A DNA stretch of 64,000 nucleotides, taken from JAAZVM01 sp041694155 (lineage in GTDB: Bacteria > Patescibacteriota > Gracilibacteria > BD1-5 > UBA6164). The stretch spans positions 1-64,000 of the forward strand of contig JASMTS010000006.1 in NCBI GenBank assembly GCA_041694155.1, read 5' to 3'. Of this stretch, positions 21,918 through 32,595 are shown one piece after another. Numbering within the stretch: position 1 is the stretch's first letter; every line of letters begins with the position of its first letter. The notes under the pieces are model-generated. The model was not told the origin of the DNA and did no database searches. It was given only the letters and a program-made list of their open reading frames with translations. Made by a program: the position numbers and the translations under genes.

Positions 21918-23387
21918 GTGAGCTTATATTTAAAATATAGACCAAATGATTTTGAAAACCTTATGTGACAAAGTTTTGTAAAAGAAACTTTGCAAAAAGC
22001 TATAGCTCAAGATAAAACTGTTTGAGCTTATTTGCTTTGCTGACCTAGATGAACATGAAAAACAACTACAGCTAGACTTATTGCAAAAACAATAAATTGT
22101 TTAGATTCAAAAGATTGAAATCCTTGTAATAAATGTGAAATTTGTAAGGAATTTTCACAAGATAAATTGGTAGATATTATTGAAATAGATGCAGCTAGTC
22201 ATACTTGAGTTGATAATATAAGAGATATAATAGAAAGGGCACAATTTACACCAAATAAAGCAAAATATAAAGTATATATTATTGATGAAGTACATATGCT
22301 TTCTAAATGAGCTTTCAATGCCTTATTAAAAATACTTGAAGAACCACCTAGTCATGTAAAATTTATACTTGCGACAACTGAAACAAATAAAGTTCCTGAA
22401 ACAATAATAAGTCGTTGTCAGAGATATGATTTCAAAAGAATTAGTAATTTAGATATCAAAAAAAGACTTGAATATATCTCACAAAAAGAATGAATAGAAG
22501 TTGATGAAAAATCTTATGATTATATAGTTTCAAATTCTGCATGATGATTAAGAAATGCCATAAGTCTTTATGAGCAAATGATTGTTGATTGAAAAATTAA
22601 TTATGAATATATTATTGAAAAATTATGAATAATTGATCAAGAACAATTAGATAACATATTATATAAATTGTTAAACAATAACTCTGAGTCACTAGATGAT
22701 ATTGATTATCTAATAAACAGTTGAAAAAATTTAAAACTTTTTATAAAAGATTTAATATTTTATACAAAAGATATTATTTTTGATAATATACAAAAATGAA
22801 ATGAAACAAAAAAACATTTATTTATATTAGATACTCTAAATAAATCATATTCGGAATCAAAAAATTCATTAGATGAAAATACAACACTTATGATAGGTTT
22901 GTATAAGATATTATCTTGATATACTGATTGAGAAGTGAAATTGAATAATAATATTGACAACAATATACCTAATAAAGCTATAGAAAGTACTAATATAAAA
23001 CAAGTTGATAATAAAGTGATAAATGATGATATTTCAGATAATAGTATAGATAATAATAACTGAGATATAGATGTAGATGATATTGACGATATTTTTTGAT
23101 CTAATGAAAATGAAGCTAGTGCTAATAATATAGATGATAACTTAAATAATTCAAAAATCGACTTTAATACTGATGTTTTTATAAATAATTTAAAGTTAAA
23201 ATGAGCTAAATGAGCTTTAACTATGGCACTTAGGTGATCAAGTATTCAATTAAATGATAAAGTCTTAAATATAAAACCAAATAACTCATTTACAAAAAAA
23301 ACTTTAGAAAATGTTGATTCTCTAGCTTTGATGAAATCAATATTAAGTGATATGCTAGATAATTCAATAGATATAAAAATTTTATAA
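21918..23387 (+). CDS. dnaX: DNA polymerase III subunit gamma/tau
   Basis: 489 residues. The start is GTG at 21918 (MSLYLKYRPNDFENLMGQ), the canonical DnaX N-terminus. Walker A CGPRGTGKTTTARLIAK, zinc-binding CNKCEIC with an upstream Cys, Walker B YIIDEVHMLS, and sensor ALLKILEEPPSHVKFILATTE are intact. After the AAA+ core comes an Asn/Asp-rich acidic linker (residues about 365-415) and a short C-terminal domain. Clamp-loader motor. No obvious frameshift site for a gamma form was noticed. Confidence 0.95.
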
Positions 23388-23402
23388 AACTTTTAAACTA
23401 AT

Positions 23403-24353
23403 ATGTACCTACTTATAATACCATTTACGAAAAAGACATTTGATAGTATCTGATATACATATACTGTAGAAAAAAGTTTGGAATCTAATATAAAAAAAGG
23501 TTCAATAGTTGAGTTTTTTTTGAAAGATGAATTAACTTATTGAGTTGTTTATGATTTTTGTGATAGTATTAATTTTGATAAATCAAAATTAAAGGAAATA
23601 GTTTGAATTAAAAATGATGAACAATTTATTGATTGATACAGGCTGTATCTTTTAAAGTATATAAGTGAAGAATACTTTACCCCTATACATAATTCTTTGT
23701 CATTATTTTTACCTAGTGATACCAAGAAGAAAATTATAAATGATAAATATAAAACAAAAACTTATTGATTGAGTTATAATAAAAATTTTGTTATTGATCT
23801 AAATAGCAATCAATATGAAGCATATTCTAAAATAAAAGCCAATAAAAAAAATCTACTTTTTTGAGTTACATGAAGTTGAAAAACACATATTTATATAAAA
23901 CTCATACAGGATCAATTAGAAAATAATAAACAGTCATTGTTAATGATACCAGAAATAATCCTTACAACTCAGATTTCTCAAAACATAAAATACTATTTTT
24001 GAAATGATGTATTAATAATAAATTCAACTATTACTGATGCAACAAAAACAAAATATTTTCAGCAAATAAAAAATTGAGAAGCAAAAGTTGTACTGTGAAC
24101 TAGATCAAGTCTTTTTTATCCATTTAAAGATTTATGACTAATTATTATTGATGAGGAACATGATAATAGTTATGTGTCAGACCAATCACCTAGATATAAC
24201 TCCATAGATATTGCTAATAAAATAACTGACCTTAATTGAAATAAACTTGTTTTATGAACTTGAACTCCAAGTATTAAAACAATGTACAATGCAATCAATT
24301 GAAAATATAACCTAGTTAATTTATTTGAAAAATATAAAAAACTGACTAATTAA
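23403..24353 (+). CDS. priA: PriA-like helicase fragment: N-terminal and first helicase lobe only
   Basis: 316 residues against about 730 for full PriA. N-terminal DNA-binding region and first helicase lobe are clear: Walker A GVTGSGKTHIYIKLI, MIPEIILTTQ, GTRSSLFYPFKDLGLIIIDEEHD (DEEH box), QSPRYNSIDIA and GTGTPSIKT. The zinc-binding module and second helicase lobe are missing: the frame ends in a stop followed by a hairpin terminator. Without lobe 2 it should not unwind DNA on its own. Either the gene is truncated, or the second half is encoded elsewhere. Confidence 0.8.
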
Positions 24354-24367
24354 AAGTCAGTTTTTTA
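24336..24367. terminator. Bidirectional terminator between priA fragment and cNMP gene
   Basis: AAAAACTGACT-AATTAA-AAGTCAGTTTTTT; the priA stop codon is in the loop, and the opposing gene's stop lies at its edge. Confidence 0.7.
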
Positions 24368-25213
24368 TATTTCGTAAAAATCATTTTTTACATTATCATC
24401 AAAATATTGTTTTTGTTTTATGAATCAAGCTATTGAAACAGATATAGATGATATTGCTTTTTTATGTCATTCTGTAAAATCTTCTTCTCAATATCAAATA
24501 AGCATATATCATATTATTTGATTTTTATTTACAAGCTCCTGTATATAACTATTTTCATTGTCATCTATTTTATTTTCAATTAATACTTCTTTTGTTAATC
24601 AATTAGATTTTATATTTATTATTTTATCATTTAATTTTCACTGTTTTCTTGTGTCATATTTTAGAGTGAGATAATTATCTAAAACAGGGTGTTTTTCAAA
24701 ATATAATATATATTTTGAATTTACTGTTTTTGCTAAATCATCAAATATATTGATAAGATTTTTATTATTAAATTCAGTAATTTCCGAAATATTTTTATTT
24801 ATTTTATAACTAGTTGTTATTAAAAAGTTTGATTCTAAAAGTCTTTTATTTGATATATATATTATTGATGATAATAAATCAACTCATGATTTAGTATGTT
24901 TTAATAAAAAGTTTTCAAAATCGTTTTGAGCTTCTATTTTTAATAGTATTGTTTCCATACTTGTTGAAACCTTTACTTGTTTTGGTCATGAGTTACTAAG
25001 TGATCATTCTCAAAATATTTCTCACTCTCATAACTTTGCTAATACTTTTGTTTCATTTTTTTCACTTGTAGTATATTTTTCTATTACAAGCTCTCATTTT
25101 TTTATAATATAAAGGTTATTATCAACCTCTCATTCATCAAATAATAACTTATTTCCTTGCATTTTTATTATTTGAAAAAATCATGATTTTTCTAAAAAAT
25201 CTATATTTACCAT
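24365..25213 (-). CDS. Cyclic-nucleotide-binding-domain protein
   Basis: 282 residues. The N-terminal ~120 residues look like a cNMP-binding beta-roll: LLFDEGEVDNNLYIIKKGELVI (the typical F-x-x-G-D/E-x-x-x-x-x-Y-I-I-x-x-G), then LGEGEIFGEGSLSNS in place of the phosphate-binding cassette GEIFGE-x-x-L. The canonical Arg of the cassette is not evident, so nucleotide binding is uncertain. The C-terminal 160 residues are not recognised. It lies 13 bp downstream of pilT on the same strand, suggesting a role in pilus control. Confidence 0.7.
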
Positions 25214-25226
25214 ATTTTATTTGTTA

Positions 25227-26312
25227 TTAATCTATCATCATTGATATTCATTCTTTATCTCTTACATAACTCATAAGAGTATCTTTTGATATTATTTTTT
25301 TTGCATACAGAGCAAGTAAATATTTATCCATTAATATCATTCATTCGTTTTTTGAAACTTCTATTACTGAATAAATTTGGTTTGTTTTACCTGTTATTAT
25401 CAAGTTTTTTGTAGCATCATTATTTATAAGTATTTCTCTAACAGCTATTCTTCATTCTTTGTCATCTCTTGATATTAATTTTTGACTTATTATTCATGCA
25501 AGACTTTGACTCAATTGCATTCTTATTTGAGACTGTTGTGCTCATGGAAATATATCAACTATTCTATCAATTGTTTGTACTGAGTCATTTGTATGAAGAG
25601 TTGATAATACTAAATGCCCAGTTTCAGCAAGTGTTATAGCTGCTTTAATCGTTTCAGGATCTCTCATTTCTCAAATCATTATAACATCAGGATCCTCTCT
25701 AAGGCTAGCTCTTATTGCATTTCAAAATCAATTAGTATGACTTCATATTTCTCTTTGATTTATAAGCGATTTATTTGAGTTAAATGCAAATTCTATAGGA
25801 TCTTCTATTGTAATAATATGCTTATTCATATTATTATTTATATAATTAATCATAGAGGCAAGATTAGTTGATTTACCAGAACCAGTAGGTCATGTAACAA
25901 GTATTAATCATTTATTTTTTGAACATAATTCTTTTATATTATTTCATAATCATAATGATTCCATTTCCGGTATATTGTTTGGTATAATTCTAAAAGCTAT
26001 TGAATATCAATTAGAATCCATATAACAGTTTATCCTATATCTTTCTCAGCTAGATATCATATGAGATGTATCTAATTCTTTTGTATTTACAAAATTTTTG
26101 TATCACTCTTCTCAAACCAAAACTATTATTATATTTTTTATTGTTTCTTTGTCTAATATTCAAATTGTTGTATCTCATATACTCTTTAACTTTTCTATTT
26201 TTCAGCTTTTATTTCTTACTCTTACATTTTGATTTGTAACTATATGAACATCCGGATAATTATTTTTAGATGCTTCGTTTAAAATTAATTCTAATAATTC
26301 GTTTGTAGGCAT
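25227..26312 (-). CDS. pilT: PilT-type pilus retraction ATPase
   Basis: 361 residues. Walker A GPTGSGKSTNLASMINYIN, ITIEDPIEF (Asp box), HTNGFGNAIRASLREDPDVIMIGEMRD (Walker B region, with REDPDV), and ETGHLVLSTLHTNDSVQTIDRIVDIFP (His box) place it in the PilT/PilU branch of secretion ATPases. Powers retraction of type IV pili. The N-terminal half is shorter and more diverged than that of PilT of proteobacteria. No pilin or pilus assembly genes lie in the window. Confidence 0.92.
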
Positions 26313-26371
26313 TTATATATATTATATAATAATTAATATAATATTATCATAAAATAATAAATTAAACAAAT

Positions 26372-26400
26372 AAAAAAGAGAGCTTTTAACTCTCTTTTAT
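26372..26400 (-). terminator. Terminator of rlmD-like gene
   Basis: AAAAGAGAG-CTTTTAA-CTCTCTTTT, overlapping the stop codon of the minus-strand gene; A/T runs on both sides. Confidence 0.65.
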
Positions 26401-27855
26401 AAGACTAACAACTGTTTCAATATGGTGTGTATGTGGAAACATATCCATAGCCTGCACTTTTTCTATTTTATAATTACTATTTTGTAGTATATATTCTAGG
26501 TCTCTTGCTAGGGTAGAAGGGTTACAACTTACATATATTATTTGATTGGTGTTAAATTTCAATATATTAGGTAGAGCATCTGGATGCATTCATGCTCTTG
26601 GTGGATCTATTATAAGTAAGTCTGCTTTTTTTCAATTATCTAAATATTCAGACAAAAAATCTTCTACCTTTGCATTATAAAAATCTATATTTTTCAAGTT
26701 GTTATATTTTGCATTCTTTTCTCAGTCTTTACTTGCAGATGTAACCATTTCAACACTAGTAACACTTTTTGCTCAATTTTTAGCAAAAATCATACCTATA
26801 GTACCTGTTCATCAATACAAATCTAAAACTATTTGATTGCTTAGTTCTTGTTTTTTTGCAAAATCAATTACCATTGAATACAATTTTTCAGCTCAACTAC
26901 TATTTGTTTGAAAAAATGATGTAGGTGATATTTCAAATTTTAATCAATGTATAACCTCAGTTATAGTATCTTTTCAATATATTAACTCTAATTCTCATAT
27001 TGCTATATCTGCCTTATTAGGATTGTGAGAAAAATATACAGACTTGATTACTTCATATTTTTTTGATAAAGAAATAAAAAAATCTTTTATTATCTCTAAT
27101 TTTTCTTGTTTATTTAGTTTTTTATTTGTTTCAAAATATTGAGGGTTAAATGATAATATGATCATCATTTCATCTCAAAAATGAGTTCTTCTTATAAGTA
27201 AATGTCTAAAAAAACCTTCTTGCCTCATTTGATCATAGACTGGTAATCATAGAGTTTTTGAAAACTTTTTTATTTCTCTATATATTTCATTTTGTAATTC
27301 ATCTATAAGAGGAGCTCATTCATAATCTTGTATTTTTGAAAATTCTCATTGTTTATGAAATCATAAATTAAAATGTTCTCCTATATCATCTTTATGAGAA
27401 ATATATTTACCAAAACTAAATTCTACCTTATTTCTATATCAGTCTATTATTGGGGATCATTGTATATCTAAAAAATTTATATTATTTTGGTATTTTTCTA
27501 TATGTTTGAATGCTTCTTTTACTTGTTCTTGTTTTATTTTTAGTTGTTCATTATATGGTATATTTATCCATTTCCATCATCATGACATTCAATATTTATT
27601 TTTAGGGTGTTCAACTTCTATAGGAGATTTTTCTATTACATCAACTATTTGTGCTTCTATAAAAGCTTTTTTCTTTTTTATTACTCTTAAATTGGCTACA
27701 GTTCATGGTATAGCTCATCAAGTAACAAAAATAACTCTTCAGTCTAAATCAGGATTATCATGTTCAAGTATTGCGAATCATTTTCAACCGAAAACTAGCT
27801 TTTCAATTTTTATATTCTTTAAGATATCATTTTTTTTAATTCCTGTTTGTTGCAT
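26386..27855 (-). CDS. RlmD/TrmA-family RNA m5U methyltransferase
   Basis: 489 residues. An N-terminal TRAM domain (IKIEKLVFGGKGFAI), SAM motif DLYGGTGTIGMIFAKN, DPPRAGMHPDAL, catalytic YVSCNPSTLARDL and the general base region DMFPHTHHIETVV are all typical of RumA/RlmD. The family methylates uridines at C5 in 23S rRNA (U1939) or tRNA. I see no N-terminal four-Cys Fe-S cluster, so the exact target is left open. It is about 145 bp from the divergent small membrane gene. Confidence 0.9.
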
Positions 27856-27928
27856 CTAATTTTGTTTATTTTTTTAAGTTTGCAAAATTATATAAATAAT
27901 ATAAAAATAATCAAATTAAAACAAATAC

Positions 27929-27956
27929 TTGACTTTATTTTATTATTATCTATTGT
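27929..27956 (+). promoter_or_regulatory. Candidate promoter of small membrane gene
   Basis: TTGACT (27929-27934) and TATTGT (27951-27956), spacing 16. It is followed by a short dyad ACAAAT-n7-ATTTGT at 27965-27983 that could be an operator. Confidence 0.4.
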
Positions 27957-27987
27957 TCGTTATAACAAATATACAAAATTTGTTTAA

Positions 27988-27993
27988 AAGGAG
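27988..27993 (+). promoter_or_regulatory. Strong Shine-Dalgarno site (unusual here)
   Basis: AAGGAG, seven bases before the ATG at 28001. This is the only textbook ribosome-binding site I found in the window, and it decides the start at 28001 over an upstream TTG at 27929 that lies in the promoter. Confidence 0.6.
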
Positions 27994-28000
27994 AAACTTT

Positions 28001-28276
28001 ATGACTGATTTTATATATGAATACAGATATGTGTTCATTGTATGTTTTTCATTGAGTTCAATTTTTTTTATAATAAGTGATAAATTTAAAATTGATCTCG
28101 ATTTATTTTTGTCTGTAATAGTAACATCATTAGTGTTGTCATTTGGCACAATATTTATGTATAATTATTTTGAATTTTACATCTATATTGAGTTATTCAT
28201 GACAATTTCTATACTTGTTATTTATTTCAGAAGCATAAATAAAAAGTCATCAGAACAACAAAAAAGCCCTTATTAA
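28001..28276 (+). CDS. Small three-helix membrane protein, possibly acquired
   Basis: 91 residues with three predicted membrane helices (about 9-26, 34-53, 57-77) and a charged tail (INKKSSEQQKSPY). The family is not recognised. It stands out from its neighbours: a strong Shine-Dalgarno, no UGA codon, and its single glycine encoded by GGC, where nearby genes mostly use UGA and GGT. It is flanked by its own promoter and a strong GC-stem terminator. The combination suggests recent acquisition, or a message needing SD-dependent initiation; both are inference. Confidence 0.6.
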   Translation: MTDFIYEYRYVFIVCFSLSSIFFIISDKFKIDLDLFLSVIVTSLVLSFGTIFMYNYFEFYIYIELFMTISILVIYFRSINKKSSEQQKSPY

Positions 28277-28294
28277 ATAAGGGCTTTTTATTTT
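28261..28294 (+). terminator. Strong terminator after small membrane gene
   Basis: AAAAAGCCCTTAT-TAA-ATAAGGGCTTTTT; the most GC-rich stem in the window. Confidence 0.75.
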
Positions 28295-28347
28295 GTATTA
28301 ATTAGTATTTATATATAATAATAGCATATATTTATTAAATAAAGTAA

Positions 28348-29421
28348 ATGAGATTATTTATATTTATATCTTTGTTTTTTATTGGTTACTCATATTCTTT
28401 TGCCAACATTTATATAGAAAATATAATAGATTGACATAAAGTTAGGGTAATAAAGTATGATATTAATGATAACAAATATAATCTAAAAATATGAGTAAAC
28501 AAAGATTGAAATTCTACAAGTTTAAGAGAATTAATTGATAAAAATAACTGAATTACTGGTGTAAATTGAGTGTTTTTTTGTCCAAAAAGTTATATTAGTT
28601 GCTGATGAATAGACTCTACAAAAAATGAAAGATATTTTGAATGAGTTAATTATTCAAAGACTAGTACAACAGGTGATAGAGCAGTTTTTTGAATAGATAC
28701 TGATTGACAGCCATTATTTTATAAAACTAATAAGATAAATCCACATAGGGAAGATGATATTTATTATTGATTTTGAAATTTTCCATTAATACTTTATGAA
28801 TGAAAAAATCTAATACCTAGTTACGATTATTATTGACTATTAGACGAAAAAATGAAAATCAAACTATGAAGGAACTTTGTTTGTACAAATAAACAAAATA
28901 GTTCTATTTATTTTTGATTTGTAGATAATATTAGCTTGTATGATATTTCTTGAGTTTTACATGATATCTGATGTTATAATGCTTTAAACCTGGATGCTGG
29001 AGGGTCTAGCTCTATGATATATAATTCAAGAGATATAATAGGACCAGGTAGAAAAATTATGGATTGACTAGTTATTGAGAGAAAATGATTAGATACATCA
29101 AAACTAATAAAAACTTCAAAGTTAGTAATTAAAAATATAGATAAAAAATTAAAAAATAAAAGTTATGAGGATAAAATTATATTTTTAAATAATTTTTCTA
29201 ATGAATTAAAGAAAATTAGAACTAATCTGTATGAAAAAAATAGTAGAAATATATATAATTCAAACTGAGAAATAAATTGATACAAAATATATATGAATTC
29301 TATCAACAATTTATCAACTATTTATATATTAAATAGATTAGATATACTTATAAAAGAATTAAAAGATCAATACTTTAATCAAAACCTAATAGAAAATAAC
29401 AATAAAAATTTATTGTTTTAA
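28348..29421 (+). CDS. Secreted phosphodiester glycosidase-family (NAGPA/DUF2233) protein
   Basis: 357 residues. Signal peptide at residues 1-19 (SYSFA-N). The core carries the phosphodiester glycosidase signature NALNLDAGGSSSMIY and PGRKIMDGLVIE, with TGVNGVFF earlier (family GxNGxFF). The family includes the uncovering enzyme that removes GlcNAc from phosphodiesters, and bacterial envelope proteins. The C-terminal third is helical and not recognised. It ends at the first copy of the 37-bp hairpin that borders the CRISPR-Cas locus. Confidence 0.8.
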
Positions 29422-29456
29422 AAAAGCAAAAAGACTAATCTTTTTGCTTTTTTTGT
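29420..29456 (+). repeat. 37-bp hairpin terminator, copy 1 (left edge of CRISPR-Cas locus)
   Basis: Perfect 15-bp stem (AAAAAAGCAAAAAGA with TCTTTTTGCTTTTTT) around loop CTAA. It is identical base for base, in the same orientation, to 36405-36441. Here it terminates the glycosidase gene. Confidence 0.9.
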
Positions 29457-29460
29457 TATA

Positions 29461-30568
29461 TTATTAAAGTAGAAATTTATTATTGGTTTTAAATAACTTT
29501 TTTATAAAATCTTTTTTATATTATCTACAAAAGTAGAAATTTATTATTGGTTTTAAATTTTTAGTATATCTACTCCGCCGACCACTATCTACAAAAGTAG
29601 AAATTTATTATTGGTTTTAAATAAGAAAATATTAGATGCTGTATCTGTCTATCTACAAAAGTAGAAATTTATTATTGGTTTTAAATATTCGAATATTGTA
29701 TCAAATATATCGTATCTACAAAAGTAGAAATTTATTATTGGTTTTAAATATATAGCTATTTGATTGAAAGCATTTATCTACAAAAGTAGAAATTTATTAT
29801 TGGTTTTAAATTATCAGAACAACCGATATGGCGATTAATCTACAAAAGTAGAAATTTATTATTGGTTTTAAATAAATATCTTCTTTGTGTGCTAAGGATT
29901 ATCTACAAAAGTAGAAATTTATTATTGGTTTTAAATTATAAAAATATTTAGCAATGCTATTAAATCTACAAAAGTAGAAATTTATTATTGGTTTTAAATT
30001 TCTAAATCCTCAAATGTATCGACTATATCTACAAAAGTAGAAATTTATTATTGGTTTTAAATCTTTTAATATTCAAGTTATATTTGATTATAATCTACAA
30101 AAGTAGAAATTTATTATTGGTTTTAAATGATGATATGATAGTCAATTAGCTTGATATCTACAAAAGTAGAAATTTATTATTGGTTTTAAATCCTTTATAA
30201 TATGACTAACTTATACAAATCTACAAAAGTAGAAATTTATTATTGGTTTTAAATACACGGTTATTATATGTATAAGCTCATATCTACAAAAGTAGAAATT
30301 TATTATTGGTTTTAAATCAAGAATGAGTTACATTACAAAGAGATAATCTACAAAAGTAGAAATTTATTATTGGTTTTAAATAATGATACACTAGAAGTTA
30401 TTAACTCATCTACAAAAGTAGAAATTTATTATTGGTTTTAAATCAATTTTAATTTATAATTTACCTCTAATCTACAAAAGTAGAAATTTATTATTGGTTT
30501 TAAATTGAGAATATTTTGAAACTTATTCATTTATCTACAAAAGTAGAAATTTATTATTGGTTTTAAAT
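29461..30568 (-). CRISPR. Type V-A CRISPR array, 18 repeats and 17 spacers
   Basis: A 36-bp repeat, on the minus strand starting ATTTAAAACC and ending in AATTTCTACTTTTGTAGAT, the conserved Cas12a crRNA handle (stem TCTAC/GTAGA, loop TTTT). Full copies begin at 29523, 29587, 29651, 29714, 29776, 29838, 29901, 29964, 30027, 30093, 30156, 30219, 30282, 30346, 30408, 30470 and 30533. The copy at 29461 is degenerate at its outer end (TTATTAAAG in place of ATCTACAAAAG), marking the old, leader-distal end. Spacers are 26-30 bp and all different. Transcription is leftward, from a leader next to cas2. Confidence 0.98.
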
Positions 30569-30792
30569 AGCATTTTTTCCTTGTAATAGCCAATAAGATA
30601 CAAATAATTTATTTTTCAAAATTACGACTTTTGGCTATAAAAGGATGCTTTAAAAAAATTAAGACCAAGGTTTACATATTTTAAAACAAACAACATAACT
30701 TCCACTTTTAATAAAACTTTTATTAAAAGTTCAGATTATTTTAAAGTACACTTTTAATAATCTTATTAATATTTATTTTTTATGCAAATATT
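30569..30792 (-). promoter_or_regulatory. CRISPR leader with palindromes
   Basis: A 224-bp noncoding stretch between cas2 and the first repeat. An imperfect inverted repeat abuts the array: AGCATTTTTTCC...ATAGCCAA (30569-30593) against TTGGCTATAAAAGGATGCT (30631-30649). Further out is a 27-bp palindrome, ACTTTTAATAAAA-C-TTTTATTAAAAGT (30704-30730), whose half-site ACTTTTAATAA recurs at 30750-30760. It probably holds the array promoter, the integration signals and the end of the cas transcript; the exact promoter is not clear. Confidence 0.65.
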
Positions 30793-31071
30793 TTATAAAA
30801 ACAAAATATCTTCTTCTTCAAGTGCAGGTTGTCAATATCTTAATACTTTTTGATTTACAGCATCTGAAACTGGAATAATTATTATACTATCTGCTCAAGT
30901 AAATTTTGGTTTAAAATTTAATTCTATTTCTGATAATAAAAGATTTAAAATTCTTTTACTATTTTTTATTTCAAAAACACTGTATTGTAATCTTCTACCA
31001 TATTTTTTTAATAATCTTGAAAATTTTGCTCTAACTTCATCTGAATGTATATCATAAGTGACTATTAACAT
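30793..31071 (-). CDS. cas2: CRISPR adaptation endonuclease Cas2
   Basis: 92 residues, the usual Cas2 length. MLIVTYDIHSDEVRAKFSRLLKKYGRRLQYSVFE is the family N-terminus, with the ferredoxin-fold Asp in TYDI and the RRLQYSVFE strand. Bridges two Cas1 dimers in spacer integration. Its start lies 2 bp after the cas1 stop, so the two are co-translated. Confidence 0.93.
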
Positions 31072-31073
31072 AA

Positions 31074-32039
31074 TTATTTTTTAATACTAAAATTAGGAAA
31101 ACTATAATCTCATTTCATAAAAAATTTATAATATTCTTTTATAAATATATACATATCGTTTTTATTATTAATAATTTCTTTAAAAAATATTTTATTATAC
31201 TTTTTAGATTTTTTCCAAGGCAAAATATATTGTCAATTACTAAAATAAAAATCATTTTCATTAATTTGTCATAAATTATATCATTTTAAAATAGCTCTAT
31301 CTATTATACATCTAAATGGTTCCATTAAATCTAATGCTAAAGATTTTCTTTGATACCAAGTACGATGATAAACTCCGTAGTAATTATCAAATCAATAAAT
31401 CCTTAACAAAGCCTCAATAAAATGAAATAAATATGTGTATCCAATATCCATTAATAAATTTTTTATATCAACTTTAGTTCTAGGTGCTCTTTTATACCAT
31501 CCAATAGAATCAAAATAATTTGTAAAAAATAGTTTTGATACATTACCTTCATATCAAAGCAATTTTTCATAGTTCTCAACGGAATCAATTTTATTTATTA
31601 ATGATTGTATTTTTGTTATATCTCATTTTAATATTAAATCTTTATTTCTTATTAATTTTAATAATTCAAGTTGATTTTGTGTTTTTAATTTTATAATATT
31701 TTTTGCAATATCTAGCATTTCTTCTTCAGTTTTCTCATACTGTTTCTTTCTAAGAACAAAATTACCTTGAGTTTCATTTCATATAACAAGATAAGGTAAA
31801 AAATTTTTTTTCAATAAAACTAATGTTATACCATATTCTTGAAATTTTCTTATTAAAGTACTGGTAATAGTAGTTTCTCAAATTAAAAAAATACAAAAAA
31901 TCTTATAAAGGCTGATTTTATTCTTTATAATATCATTTTCTTTTATAACTAAATTTTCATTTTCAAAATTAATATTTTTTGTATAAAAACTTTCTATAAA
32001 AATAATTTGTTTTTGTTCAAAATCTGGAAAAGATAACAT
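31074..32039 (-). CDS. cas1: CRISPR integrase Cas1
   Basis: 321 residues. The helical domain carries NLLMDIGYTYLFHFIEALLRIYGFDNYYGVYH and ALDLMEPFRCIIDRAIL, holding the catalytic Glu, His and Glu/Asp of the active site. The N-terminal beta-domain (ETTITSTLIRKFQEYGITLVLL) is also recognisable. Inserts new spacers next to the leader. It is placed 10 bp after cas4 and 2 bp before cas2. Confidence 0.94.
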
Positions 32040-32049
32040 AATTTATTAA

Positions 32050-32595
32050 TTATCAAGTATAAGAATCACATAATTCTCTATAAATACATTTTCTACATTT
32101 TTTTATATTTTGTTTCCAATTTTTTTGAAATAAATTGAAATTATTATATTCTTTTAATAATTGATAAAAATTAAAGAATTCTTTTGTAGATGGTTTATAT
32201 ATCTTATATTTTTTATTATCTTTCAAACTATGTATCCACAAATTTGAAACATGATATCCTAATTCTTCAAGACAATACATTTGTCACCAAAGTTGGTATT
32301 TATATCATAAATATATTATAGGATTACTATTCTTATCTAATTTTATTTTATTTTTTCTTTCTATTAAATTTCACTTAGTAATATCAAAAATATCAATTTT
32401 TCATAAAATTCAATAAAATTCACTATAAACATCTAATGATTGTATAATATTTTTTTTACTAGAATATCTTTTATTATCTATTGATTCATGAGCTATTTTT
32501 CATTCCTTTTGTGCTTTTTCATGATATAAATTAGGATTATAGTTGTCATATAATTTATGATAATAAATAGATTTTGGGCAAAAAATAAAATCATT
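32050..32595 (-). CDS. cas4: Cas4-family nuclease, with frameshift near N-terminus
   Basis: 181 residues from an in-frame ATG at 32595 (MILFFCPKSIYYHKL). Fe-S ligand candidates are the Cys of FCPKS and the C-terminal KCRKCIYREL and following Cys; nuclease-like GKIDIFDI and LIERKNKIKLD...YKYQLWGQMYCLEE match the Cas4 D, E-x-K and Q-x-x-x-Y elements. A longer, more typical N-terminus (MHSYIKLSTLNDFIF) is encoded from 32626 in another frame; the two join at a run of seven T (7 A on plus, 32580-32586). One base less would restore a standard Cas4. It processes prespacers and checks the PAM. Confidence 0.85.

Noticed and set aside
27929..28000. Extended N-terminus from a TTG start at 27929 for the small membrane gene
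   Set aside because: The TTG is the -35 box of a good promoter, and a strong Shine-Dalgarno precedes the ATG at 28001.
28261..28294. Attachment site or IS end at the GC-rich hairpin
   Set aside because: No transposase, integrase or target duplication is seen; it is a standard terminator.
29523..30568. Spacers matching sequences within this window (self-targeting)
   Set aside because: No spacer was found elsewhere in the window by eye; a full search was not possible.
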